Numbered from the stretch's first letter, positions 7,210 to 15,021 are shown. The stretch is 25,983 nucleotides of DNA from Treponema sp. UBA7570 (GCA_002477955.1 DLLE01000047.1:1-25983); one strand, 5' to 3'. Made by a program: numbers and translations. The notes: a model not told the origin generated them from the letters alone.

Positions 7210-8373
7210 TCAATCGACGTGTTTTTTTGAGTTTTTTGCGAGAATCATTCCAGCCAAAAACGCTGTAAACGGAGCTGTTGCGGCAAGACCAAAGCTTCCT
7301 GCGACAGTGTTTATTATTTCGGCGGCGACCTGATTGTTGTTCAAAATATTGTAAAGCGGCGTTCCCTGCGCCATAAAAGTCATTAAAAGCGCAAGGCAAG
7401 TTCCGGAATATGCAAGAAGAAGAGTTGTCGTCATGGTTCCCATTGCGGCCCGCGCAACTGCAAGACCGGATTTTATTGCTTCAAGACGGCTGATTGACGG
7501 ACATTTTTTTACAACTTCGTTGACGGCAGATGTTATATCGACCGCAAGATCCATAACTGAACCGCTCGCTCCAATGCAAATGCTGCTCATAAAGATTTTT
7601 GTAAGATTTAAATACTGAAAACCTGAATATAAAAGGCTTTCTGAATGAGCCATGACCGCGCCGTGAAGTTTTAGAGTTTTTGTGCAGATAACCGAAAGAA
7701 CTGCGCAAAAAACAATTCCTAGCATAGCTCCGCCGGCGGCAGAAAAAAGTCGGCGGTCAAATCCGTAGACAAGCGCGATTATAACGACCGTTAAAAATGC
7801 GGTTCCCAAAAGCCCCGTAAGCATTGGGTCAAAACCTTTAAGATAAAGCGGAACAATGATTTTCCAAAGAGCAAGGACTGTAAGAATAAAAGAAAGGACT
7901 GAGCGGACTCCTGTTGCTCCTGCAAAAACTATAAGGAAGACAGAAAACGCAAGAGCAAGGATAAGTTCGCCACGAAGACGGAAATGATCGATAAGATTGA
8001 CCGAAATTATCTGCTCACTTCCCTTTTCTGGATTTTTTAAGTCGGAAAATTCCCACTGAACGAGAGCCTGGGCCGTGTCTCCCGGCCGGAAGATTTTGTC
8101 TTGGGAAAGAGAGCCGTTGAGCATATTCCAGCCTTCTGCAATTCTTCCCTTAAACCTTCCGGACAAGAAACGGACAGTGCACACCTGCTGTCCAGTGCGA
8201 ATAAGTCCAGTATCAATAAAACGGCTGTTGTCAACTTCAATTATTTTTGCACGGCATTTTACGGCATCCTTAAACTGCAAGGCTCCTTCAAACCCTGTAG
8301 GAATAAAAAGCATAGCCGCAATGCACGCAAGCGAAACAATAACCGAAACTGCCGAACGTGATAATCTGGACAT
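7210..8373 (-). CDS. YibE/F family multi-pass membrane protein
   Basis: This 387-aa integral membrane protein has an N-terminal segment (about 7-26), an exported soluble region (about 28-135) with a small beta-rich look, then about seven hydrophobic helices (roughly 137-152, 157-176, 186-203, 213-231, 258-282, 313-335 and 354-378). The layout and the ATGVRSVLSFIL, GASGSVMDLAVDI and MGTMTTTLLLAYSG stretches match the YibE/F family, whose molecular function is not established although some members have been linked to transport. The start is ATG at 8373 with AAGGA about 12 nt upstream. It follows the alkaline phosphatase gene by 47 nt and is probably cotranscribed with it. Confidence 0.88.
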   Translation of the reverse strand: MSRLSRSAVSVIVSLACIAAMLFIPTGFEGALQFKDAVKCRAKIIEVDNSRFIDTGLIRTGQQVCTVRFLSGRFKGRIAEGWNMLNGSLSQDKIFRPGDTAQALVQWEFSDLKNPEKGSEQIISVNLIDHFRLRGELILALAFSVFLIVFAGATGVRSVLSFILTVLALWKIIVPLYLKGFDPMLTGLLGTAFLTVVIIALVYGFDRRLFSAAGGAMLGIVFCAVLSVICTKTLKLHGAVMAHSESLLYSGFQYLNLTKIFMSSICIGASGSVMDLAVDITSAVNEVVKKCPSISRLEAIKSGLAVARAAMGTMTTTLLLAYSGTCLALLMTFMAQGTPLYNILNNNQVAAEIINTVAGSFGLAATAPFTAFLAGMILAKNSKKHVD

Positions 8374-8420
8374 TTTTTTAATTTTCCTTTTTATTTAATT
8401 TTGATCTACCGATATGTTTT

Positions 8421-9977
8421 CTAATCCTGAACTACTTTTGTCAAAGCAGCCATTTTTTTGTAAATGTCGGTGTTATCGTAATATCCGCCAAATTCGTTCT
8501 GGCCTGCGCCGAGCGCGAAAACTGGAACTGGAAGACCTGTATGCGAATAAGAGGTGAATCCGATTCCGCTCTTGTTGTTCAAAATGTGTGTGATTGTTAC
8601 AGAAAGCGGCTCGTAAGTTCCGTAAAGCTCGTATTCGCGCTGGTCGCGTTTTTTGTCGCCAGACATTGTTTTTGCGTATGCGTCCTTAAGTCTTGAATAC
8701 TCGTAATCTGTAAGCACGAGCCCACCGTTTTTGCTGCTTCCTTCCGAACCTGGAACTTTAAGTCCAAACAATTCAGTCACGTCTTTCATTACATCGTCAA
8801 AAGAAGTGTTGTTTTTCTTGTAATTTGAGATAAAGTCAGAATCGTATTTTGCATATGAAATTTTCTGGTTTTTGAGAGTATTGAAAAACAAGTTGTAGTC
8901 TGTTCCGGCAAATCCGATTGTAAGTCCGCCAGTTTCGTGGTCGGCAGTTACAATAATGAGAGTTTCTTTCGGGTGCTTGTTGTAAAAGTCGATGGCTTCT
9001 TTTACGGCGTCAGAAAGAGCTACAGTGTCGGCAATTGTTGAACGCGCATCGTTTGCGTGGCAAGCCCAGTCGATCTTTCCGCCTTCAATTTCCATAAAAA
9101 AGCCTTTTTTGTTGTCGAGAACTTCAATTCCCTTCTTAACATAATCGCGGAGAGTCCATTCGCCTTTTTGAGCGTCCTGAGCGTAGTTCATCGCGTCTGA
9201 ATCTGCAAGATTTTCTGCAATTACAAGAGCCTTGTCTCCGTTTTTGAGAGCTGAAGCATCTTTTTGTGTAAAGCAGACTTTATAGCCGGCTTTCTGTGCA
9301 AGAGAGTAAATTGATTCCTTGTCGTTTTTTTTGTCCTGAGGCTCCATCAAGGCTCCGCCTGCAAAATAGTCGAAATTTGAAGCGACAAGCTCAAGCCCAA
9401 TCGGATAGTTTGACTTTCTGCTCGCCTGATGAGCGTAAGAAGCCGCAGGGGTTGCGTGGTTTAAGTTTACACTTGTAATTACACCGATTTTCCAGTTTTT
9501 CTGGTCGCGAAGCTGTTCTGCAATCGTGCGGAATTTCTGCTTTTTAGTGATGTCAACATTGATAGAGCTAGAATGTGTTTTTTTTCCGGTAAGGATCGAT
9601 GTTGCGGTCGAAGCTGAATCTGGCGCAAAAGACGTCGCATCGTAAGTCTGAGCGCTTCCTGCAACCGGGAAATTCATAAAGCTCAAATTTTCGCCATAAG
9701 GTGAATCTTTTGGATTTTCTGATTTTTTTACAACATCAACAATTCCTGCAGCGTCTTTTCCAAGGTAATATGCGGAACTCTGAATCTGAGGATAGCTCAT
9801 TCCGTCGCCAATGAACAAAAAGACGTATTTAGGAGTTCCCTTTCCAGTAGGATTTCCCTGAATCTGCTGAGCGTCTACTTTTGAAGTAAAAGCCATTGCA
9901 GCAAACATTGCCGCTCCTACTGCAAGTTTCATCATTCCACGAAAACTTTCCTGTGAAATTTCTTTTCTTTTCATCAT
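8421..9977 (-). CDS. phoA: Secreted alkaline phosphatase
   Basis: This exported metallo-phosphomonoesterase releases phosphate from organic esters. The 518-aa precursor has a Sec signal peptide: a basic start, a hydrophobic core at about 18-31, and probable cleavage after VDA at 36. Motifs are FIGDGMS (metal Asp58), APDSASTATSILTG with nucleophile Ser121, EGGKIDWACHAND (298-310), TADHETGG (345-352, metal ligands) and YSHTGLPVPV (His479). The ATG at 9977 has GGAGGT (9988-9993) about 10 nt upstream; an ATG directly after it (9974) is possible, while a TTG at 10022 would bury the signal peptide and is rejected. The 100-nt leader shows no promoter I trust. It lies downstream of the pectate-lyase-like gene and upstream of yibE/F. 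The family is certain; the symbol is by family. Confidence 0.95.
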   Translation of the reverse strand: MMKRKEISQESFRGMMKLAVGAAMFAAMAFTSKVDAQQIQGNPTGKGTPKYVFLFIGDGMSYPQIQSSAYYLGKDAAGIVDVVKKSENPKDSPYGENLSFMNFPVAGSAQTYDATSFAPDSASTATSILTGKKTHSSSINVDITKKQKFRTIAEQLRDQKNWKIGVITSVNLNHATPAASYAHQASRKSNYPIGLELVASNFDYFAGGALMEPQDKKNDKESIYSLAQKAGYKVCFTQKDASALKNGDKALVIAENLADSDAMNYAQDAQKGEWTLRDYVKKGIEVLDNKKGFFMEIEGGKIDWACHANDARSTIADTVALSDAVKEAIDFYNKHPKETLIIVTADHETGGLTIGFAGTDYNLFFNTLKNQKISYAKYDSDFISNYKKNNTSFDDVMKDVTELFGLKVPGSEGSSKNGGLVLTDYEYSRLKDAYAKTMSGDKKRDQREYELYGTYEPLSVTITHILNNKSGIGFTSYSHTGLPVPVFALGAGQNEFGGYYDNTDIYKKMAALTKVVQD

Positions 9978-10077
9978 TTTAATTTGTACCTCCAAATGGT
10001 TTAACGAAAAGATAAAATCCAAATGTTATAAAATGATGAAAAAAATATGAGATAAATGTAAAAAATCGGCTCAGTTT

Positions 10078-11388
10078 TTAGCGGCTAATTCCGTTTTTCC
10101 TTTTCCATGCAGGAAAATCAACCGAAATCAGTCTTTCCATAGAAGAAGTTGTATATCCGTAGCCGTTGCGTCTTTCGACAGAAAGAGAATTAAAATCTTC
10201 GACATACTTGCATCCGCGGTCGCACCAAACAGGTCTTAAGACAGAAGGATAATTTCCTGAGACAGGCTTTCTTGCCCCAGCCACAACGTCAAAAGAAGAA
10301 TCCAGCGCATAAAACCTCGCCCACAAGTCTGGAGCAGACGGCTCATCAACCAGAACCTGCTCATAATCGTAATAACGTCCGTTCAAAACTTCAGCCTTGC
10401 GTGTTTTTCTTACAAGTTTTTTGCCATGAATGCGAATTTCCGGTCTGTCAAAAAATTCGCAGGCAGAAATAATCGCATTTTGAATTTCAAGCGAAGGATT
10501 TTCAATTTTCATCAAAAAATTAACCACGTTTTTAGATTCCGTCGAACAGATTGAAGGCGGTTCAAATTCCCTCGCCCAGACAGGAGCGTAATTTTCGTAA
10601 CTGTGCTGCTGGCACCATGCCGTAAGGATTTTAGAGCCGTCTTCCAAAGCAACCGTAATCTGAGTTTTTAAGATACATTCAATTCCGCGAAGATACGCAT
10701 TTTGAGCGCGGGCACAAGTTTCTTCATCAACAAAAGCATAAAGTTCCCGATTCTGAACAACCTCGTTCAAAAAAGCAAGAACATCCGCCATTACATCATC
10801 GTTAAAAGTTATAGCAAAAACGTCCGCTCCGGTAAAACCTCCAGTCTTCGGTTCCTGCGCATTTAAAATCCACAAAATTCCGCGTTCTGCGCATTCTGCA
10901 TAGCGTTTTTCAGGAATCTGCTTGTAAACATTTGCAAGATAACGAATTTGAGAAAAAATATTGCGGTTGTCCATCGTGCTTCCGTGAGATTCTGTTTTTA
11001 GATTGTAAGTTACAGGCTTGAGCCTGCTGTTTTTTTCGTGAAGAGCTTTTAGTTCTTCCAAAGTAAAAATCCGCTGATAATCAAGATTTTTTGCCCAGCC
11101 GCCGTCAGGATTCTGCAAAAAGACCATATTTTCGGCAATTCCGGCAATCTGAGCTTCGTCATAAAGCTTGTAAGGAGGAACAGAATTTTTGTAAACATAG
11201 CGGGCGTGGTTAAAACCGTCAGAAAATTCTTTCAACGAAACAGGCAAATACATTTTTTGAGCAAAATCCTCAAATTCCTTCTGCCCGACACGAGAATTCT
11301 CATTCTCAATTTTTTCGACATAAGAAGTCTGACAGCCAAAAACAAAAAAAACAGAAAAAAAAGCCAGAAAAGAAAGATTAATTTTCAT
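10078..11388 (-). CDS. Pectate lyase-like lipoprotein (PL10 family)
   Basis: This is a surface or periplasmic polysaccharide lyase expected to cleave polygalacturonate by beta-elimination. The 436-aa product starts with a lipoprotein signal: hydrophobic 4-17, lipobox FVFGC with Cys19. PL10-like blocks follow: NPDGGWAKN (93-101), STMDNRNIFSQIRYLANVY (137-155), FAITFNDD (191-198), AWCQQH (257-262), PSICSTES (278-285), DLWARFYAL (354-362) and ERRNGYGY (405-412). QQH is followed by SYE here rather than the DP-type residues I recall for the family. The activity call is therefore a strong family assignment, not proof. The ATG at 11388 is chosen because it begins the lipobox signal and lies 9 nt from a TATAAT; there is no Shine-Dalgarno. 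Together with Eda it suggests pectin use. Confidence 0.88.
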   Translation of the reverse strand: MKINLSFLAFFSVFFVFGCQTSYVEKIENENSRVGQKEFEDFAQKMYLPVSLKEFSDGFNHARYVYKNSVPPYKLYDEAQIAGIAENMVFLQNPDGGWAKNLDYQRIFTLEELKALHEKNSRLKPVTYNLKTESHGSTMDNRNIFSQIRYLANVYKQIPEKRYAECAERGILWILNAQEPKTGGFTGADVFAITFNDDVMADVLAFLNEVVQNRELYAFVDEETCARAQNAYLRGIECILKTQITVALEDGSKILTAWCQQHSYENYAPVWAREFEPPSICSTESKNVVNFLMKIENPSLEIQNAIISACEFFDRPEIRIHGKKLVRKTRKAEVLNGRYYDYEQVLVDEPSAPDLWARFYALDSSFDVVAGARKPVSGNYPSVLRPVWCDRGCKYVEDFNSLSVERRNGYGYTTSSMERLISVDFPAWKRKNGISR

Positions 11389-11397
11389 AATAAAAAA

Positions 11398-11426
11398 ATT
11401 ATAGCACGGAAAACCAAAATTATAAA
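11398..11426 (-). promoter_or_regulatory. Promoter of the pectate-lyase-like gene
   Basis: On the minus strand, TTTATA (11421-11426), 17 bp, then TATAAT (11398-11403). Only nine T/A bases separate the -10 box from the ATG at 11388, so the mRNA leader would be about 2-3 nt and there is no Shine-Dalgarno. This gene therefore appears to have its own promoter, separate from pfkA. Confidence 0.65.
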
Positions 11427-11459
11427 AATTCAGGAGCACAATTTACTCTCAATCCGGCT

Positions 11460-11625
11460 TTCCGCACTTGCGCTTCCGCTCCATTGCCGTTCCGGCAACT
11501 TCGGTGCTCCAATCCGGGCTATAAAGCCCGGTCGTGCGCTTTGGCGCACACGTAAATAAAACGGGTTTTGCGTCAGCAAAAGCCGCAGCATGCGCCAGCA
11601 TGCAAGCATCCGGGCTAAATTTTGC
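11460..11625. repeat. GC-rich structured intergenic islet 2 (after pfkA)
   Basis: This block occupies most of the 243-bp gap between pfkA and the pectate-lyase-like gene. It holds consecutive perfect hairpins: TTGCCG/CGGCAA (11484-11498), CCGGGCT/AGCCCGG (11514-11531, 4-nt loop) and GTGCGC/GCGCAC (11534-11549, TTTG loop). GCATGC motifs follow at about 11588-11604. The 10-mer TAGCCCGGAT occurs twice on the minus strand (11512-11521 and 11608-11617) and again at 15151-15160. No T-tract marks an ordinary terminator. It looks like a composite of REP-like palindromic units. Confidence 0.6.
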
Positions 11626-11631
11626 CAAAAA

Positions 11632-12693
11632 CTAATCGCCAAAACAGATTCCAAGCGCTTTTGCTTCTTTTATTTCTTCAGATTTTACATCGACAGTCTT
11701 TAACTTTCCGGCAACTTCAGAAAGAGGCTCTGCAACAATCTTTGAATTTTTTATGGCGGCCAAAACTCCAAATTTTTTTTCAAGAATAAAACCTGCGGCC
11801 GCAGCGCCGAGCCTTGAAGATAAAATTCTGTCATAGGCATTTGGGCTTCCGCCTCTTTGAGTATGCCCCGGAATTGTAACCCGGACGTCTTTTCCGCTCA
11901 TAAGCCGGATCTGGGCAGAAAGATCAAACGAAACTGGAGTTTTTTCACGTTTTTCCTTAAGCTGTTTTTTTGAAAGCTTTGAATCGCTGACAGAAACAGC
12001 TCCTTCCGCCGCCACAATAATCGTAAAATGCCTGCCGTTTTTTTCGCGCTCTTCTATTTTTGAAATTATTTTTTCAATACTGTATGGAATTTCAGGAAGA
12101 AGAATAATGTCTGCTCCGCCTGCCATTCCAGCGTTCAAGGCAAGATGTCCGGTTTTGTGTCCCATAACTTCGACAATAAAAACCCTGCTATGGCTTGCCG
12201 CGGTCGTGTGAATGCAGTCAATTGCGCCGACAGCAACGTCAATCGCGCTCATAAAGCCAAAAGTCATATCAGTTCCGAAAATATCGTTGTCAATCGTTTT
12301 TGGAAGCGCAACAATGTTCAATCCTCGCGAGCTTAAAAGCGAAGCTGTTTTTATCGAGCCGTTTCCGCCAAGGACTACAAGACAGTCAAGTTTTTTTTGA
12401 CGGTAAAAATCTTCCATCGCCTTAACCTTGTCCACTCCGTCCTCCGCAATATCGGCAATATGCTTAAAAGGCTCTCTCGAAGTTCCAAGAATCGTTCCGC
12501 CCTGCGTCAAAATTCCAGAAAAATCATCTCCCGTCATTTCATGAAAACGGCCGTAAATCATTCCTTTATAGCCGTCTTCGATTCCCAAAATTTTTACGTC
12601 CGGACACTTATAAAAAAGAGTTTTTGCAACTCCGCGCATTGCGGCATTAAGAGCCTGGCAGTCTCCGCCGCTCGTTAAAATTCCAACATTCAT
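11632..12693 (-). CDS. pfkA: 6-phosphofructokinase, PfkA family
   Basis: This enzyme converts fructose 6-phosphate to the 1,6-bisphosphate, the committed glycolytic step. The 353-aa protein has ILTSGGDCQALNAAMRG (5-21), LGGNGSIKTA (108-117), PKTIDND (131-137, with the catalytic Asp135), EVMGHKTGHLAL (175-186) and PGHTQRGGSP (275-284). The donor-site signature is mixed: Gly112 aligns with E. coli Gly104, typical of ATP enzymes, while Lys132 aligns with position 124, where classical ATP enzymes have Gly and PPi enzymes have Lys. Group III ATP-PFKs share this pattern, so ATP is more likely, but PPi use is not excluded. The ATG at 12693 has GGGAG upstream, inside a leader repeat shared with the Ser/Thr kinase. 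An AT-rich hairpin sits just before it. Confidence 0.94.
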   Translation of the reverse strand: MNVGILTSGGDCQALNAAMRGVAKTLFYKCPDVKILGIEDGYKGMIYGRFHEMTGDDFSGILTQGGTILGTSREPFKHIADIAEDGVDKVKAMEDFYRQKKLDCLVVLGGNGSIKTASLLSSRGLNIVALPKTIDNDIFGTDMTFGFMSAIDVAVGAIDCIHTTAASHSRVFIVEVMGHKTGHLALNAGMAGGADIILLPEIPYSIEKIISKIEEREKNGRHFTIIVAAEGAVSVSDSKLSKKQLKEKREKTPVSFDLSAQIRLMSGKDVRVTIPGHTQRGGSPNAYDRILSSRLGAAAAGFILEKKFGVLAAIKNSKIVAEPLSEVAGKLKTVDVKSEEIKEAKALGICFGD

Positions 12694-12694
12694 T

Positions 12695-12734
12695 TTACAC
12701 TCCCATAAAAAGTCAAGATTAAAACTTCAGTTTT
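12695..12734 (-). repeat. 40-bp leader repeat, copy 2 (pfkA start region)
   Basis: The plus-strand 12695-12724 is identical over 30 nt to 4494-4523, and the match extends to 12734 with mismatches at 12725 and 12733. It ends one nucleotide from the pfkA ATG and supplies its GGGAG Shine-Dalgarno, exactly as in the kinase copy. Here it also forms one arm of a larger hairpin (12707-12748) that the kinase copy lacks. Confidence 0.85.
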
Positions 12735-12748
12735 AGAATTGACTTTTT
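12707..12748. promoter_or_regulatory. AT-rich hairpin directly upstream of the pfkA RBS
   Basis: Outer arms AAAAAGTCAA (12707-12716) and TTGACTTTTT (12739-12748) are perfect complements. Inner arms AAAACT (12721-12726) and AGTTTT (12729-12734) are also perfect, with a 2-nt loop. Four poorly paired positions separate the two stems. On the minus strand it ends in TTTTT just before ATGGGAG, so it could act as an attenuator-like hairpin, a weak terminator for ppk read-through, or a DNA operator. Function is inferred from symmetry and position. Confidence 0.6.
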
Positions 12749-12750
12749 AA

Positions 12751-12809
12751 GTTGTTTCGCAACGAAGCGAGAAACAACCGATGATAAGAAAGTTTGCAAC
12801 GCAAACTTT
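12751..12809. repeat. Two palindromes between ppk and pfkA
   Basis: GTTGTTTC (12751-12758) and GAAACAAC (12771-12778) form a stem with a 12-nt loop. Ten bases on, AAAGTTTGC (12789-12797) and GCAAACTTT (12801-12809) form a perfect 9-bp stem with an AAC loop. With the flanking hairpins, almost the whole 150-bp spacer is palindromic. I do not recognise the element. Confidence 0.65.
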
Positions 12810-12816
12810 TAAAGAT

Positions 12817-12845
12817 AAAAACAGACGCCATTTTCGGCTGTTTTT
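12817..12845 (-). terminator. Probable rho-independent terminator of ppk
   Basis: Minus-strand arms AAAAACAG (12838-12845) and CTGTTTTT (12817-12824) pair, with CC/GG extending the stem, and the second arm runs into a T-tract. The hairpin begins at the ppk stop codon (12844-12846). Confidence 0.65.
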
Positions 12846-14970
12846 ATTTTACACTCCTTGCAACCTTGTATGCCTGGTCAAAAAAGAATTCCTGCGAATT
12901 AAGAAGTTTCACAGATTTTTTCTTTCCGCCGATTTCTGTGTTTCGCTTTTCGTAAATTCCATGAGAATCAAGAACCCGGCCCTTTTCCGTATCATTCATT
13001 TCGATTTCAAAAATTTTCTTTATTCTCGTCCGCAAATTTTTGCTCAGAACCGGCACTCCAACTTCAACCCTGCGCACCATGTTTCTTGTCATAAAATCCG
13101 CCGAACCAATAAAAACTTTTTCGTCCTCGCCTTTTCCAAACCAGTAGATTCTCGAATGTTCCAAATATCGTCCTACAATGCTCACTATACGAATATTTTC
13201 TGTCCAGCCAGCAATTCCAGGAATAAGACAGCAAATTCCTCTAACGCACATGTCGATTTTTACACCGGCCCGCGACGCCTCGATCAAGGCATCGATTATA
13301 GGCTTATCTGTAAGCGAATTTATTTTTATTCCGATATAGGCTTCTTTTCCTTCTGCTTTTTTTTGAATTTCCTCATGAATAAATTCAAGAATCTTGCTCT
13401 GAAAGCATTTTGGCGCAACAAGCAGACAGGAAGCGCTTTCAACAACTTCGCCAAGAAGAAAATTCTTAAAAACTTTCGCCGCATCGCTTCCGATTGCAGA
13501 ATTTGCCGTCAAAAGCGAAAAATCGGTGTAAAGCTCTGCCGTTTTTTCGTTGTAGTTTCCTGTTCCAATCTGAGTAATATAGGAAATTCCGTTTCCTGTG
13601 TTTCTTGTAATAAGGCACAGCTTTGAGTGAACTTTATATTCACCAAGACCGTAAATAACCCGGCAGCCAGAATCCTCAAGAACACGCGAAATCTCAATAT
13701 TGTTCGCTTCGTCAAACCTTGCGCGGAGCTCGACAAGAACGACAACTTCCTTTCCGTTTTCTGCAGCTTCAACCAGAGCTTCGACAATTTTGCTCTTGTC
13801 TGCCAGGCGGTAAAGCGTAATCTTTATGGAAACAACGCTTTCGTCGCCGGCTGCTTCGTGCAAAAGTCCCAAAAACGGCTTCATATTTTCAAATGGATAG
13901 AATAAAAGAACGTCTTTTTTTTCTATTTGAGGAATTATTCTCTTGCGCATATCAATGTCGCGGGAAGGACGAGGCAGGCGCCGGCGGTAGAAAAGCTCAT
14001 TTTTGCCGTGAAGATATTCCCGAAGCTGAAAAACGAATTTCATATCAAGAGGAGTTCCAGAATCAATTATCGCGTCTTCCGAAATCTTTACGAATTTTGC
14101 AAGCTCGCTTCTAGCCTGCGGATTTATTTTCCGGCTAAGCTCAAGGCGGACAGGACTCATTCTTTTGCGCTGCTTAATCAAATCTTCCATAAAATTTCTG
14201 TAATCAAGATCTTCGTCAATCGCGTCATGCTCGTCAATATCGGCGTTTCTCGTGATTCTTACAACGGCTTTTTCGCGAATTGAATAGCGTGTAAAAAGTT
14301 TTGTGACGAAATGAAGAATCAGCTCCTCACAAAGCATAAAAGTTCCCGGACGAGAAGGAATTTCTATCAGTCTTTTAAAAATAGTATTTGTGCAGGGAAC
14401 AATTCCCATCCTGTTTTTGCCGTTTTTATTGGAAAGCAAGACAACCGCATTCAGTTCCTTATTTGCAAGAAACGGGAAAGGCTGCTGTTTTCCGACAATC
14501 ATTGGACTTAAAAAAGGAGAAATGCAAGTGTCAAAATACTGCTCAAGGATTTTTCCCTCTTCGTCAGAAAGTTTATTAAAATTTATCAGGCGAATTCCTT
14601 GAACTTCAAGCTCACCCATAAGCTGCTCATAGATTTTTGCCTTTTTTATTTCAAGTTCCTTTACGCGAAGGAGAATTGCGGCAATCTGATCTGAAGCCGT
14701 CATTTTTGTTTTGTTGTCGCAGGCATTAAAGGCGTTTTCTTCCTGAACACGGAGAGAACCAACCCGAACCATAAAAAATTCGTCAAGATTGCTCTGAAAA
14801 ATCGAAACAAATGAAAGCCTTTCGGCAATCGGAACAGAAGGATTTCCGGCTTCGTCCAGAACCCGCTCGTTAAAAGAAAGCCACGAAAGCTCACGGTTTA
14901 CATAACATTCAGAAGGAATATCTTCCGGACAAAAATCTCTTTTAGAAACAGAAACATTATTTTCGGCCAT
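12844..14970 (-). CDS. ppk: Polyphosphate kinase 1
   Basis: This enzyme reversibly polymerises the terminal phosphate of ATP into inorganic polyphosphate. The 708-aa length is normal for PPK1. The N-terminal domain starts with YVNRELSWLSFNERVLDEA (about 23-41); the catalytic half has VELRARFDEANNIE, then YKVHSKLCLITR with His448 as the expected autophosphorylated histidine, GTGNYNEKTAELYTD, and IGSADFMTRNMVRRVEVGVPV near the C-terminus. All family blocks are present. The ATG at 14970 follows GAGGGTGAT, a strong Shine-Dalgarno. Its leader carries a perfect 17-bp tandem duplication and a possible promoter further up. It is separated from argG by a terminator and followed by its own. It pairs functionally with PhoA in phosphate economy, though the two genes are not adjacent. 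Confidence 0.96.
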   Translation of the reverse strand: MAENNVSVSKRDFCPEDIPSECYVNRELSWLSFNERVLDEAGNPSVPIAERLSFVSIFQSNLDEFFMVRVGSLRVQEENAFNACDNKTKMTASDQIAAILLRVKELEIKKAKIYEQLMGELEVQGIRLINFNKLSDEEGKILEQYFDTCISPFLSPMIVGKQQPFPFLANKELNAVVLLSNKNGKNRMGIVPCTNTIFKRLIEIPSRPGTFMLCEELILHFVTKLFTRYSIREKAVVRITRNADIDEHDAIDEDLDYRNFMEDLIKQRKRMSPVRLELSRKINPQARSELAKFVKISEDAIIDSGTPLDMKFVFQLREYLHGKNELFYRRRLPRPSRDIDMRKRIIPQIEKKDVLLFYPFENMKPFLGLLHEAAGDESVVSIKITLYRLADKSKIVEALVEAAENGKEVVVLVELRARFDEANNIEISRVLEDSGCRVIYGLGEYKVHSKLCLITRNTGNGISYITQIGTGNYNEKTAELYTDFSLLTANSAIGSDAAKVFKNFLLGEVVESASCLLVAPKCFQSKILEFIHEEIQKKAEGKEAYIGIKINSLTDKPIIDALIEASRAGVKIDMCVRGICCLIPGIAGWTENIRIVSIVGRYLEHSRIYWFGKGEDEKVFIGSADFMTRNMVRRVEVGVPVLSKNLRTRIKKIFEIEMNDTEKGRVLDSHGIYEKRNTEIGGKKKSVKLLNSQEFFFDQAYKVARSVK

Positions 14971-14987
14971 ATCACCCTCAAAAAAAC

Positions 14988-15021
14988 TCAGCTGTTTGTA
15001 TAAATCAGCTGTTTGTATAAA
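14988..15021. repeat. 17-bp perfect tandem duplication in the ppk leader
   Basis: TCAGCTGTTTGTATAAA occurs at 14988-15004 and immediately again at 15005-15021. Each unit contains the CAGCTG palindrome and, on the minus strand, TTTATACAAA. It lies 18 nt upstream of the ppk start codon. It could be a doubled operator, a duplicated -10 region, or a simple slippage product. Confidence 0.9.

Noticed and set aside
7025..7399. 124-codon minus-strand frame over islet 1 and the yibE/F 3' end
   Set aside because: Out of frame with the real yibE/F gene and translated mostly from the structured repeat.
11430..11654. 74-codon minus-strand frame over islet 2
   Set aside because: It overlaps the pfkA end and reads through hairpins; such frames arise from repeat DNA. 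Kept as a repeat, not a gene.
12781..13626. 281-codon plus-strand frame across the ppk 3' end
   Set aside because: It is a shadow of the AT-rich ppk reading frame, rich in Phe/Asn/Arg with no recognisable domain; ppk is certain.
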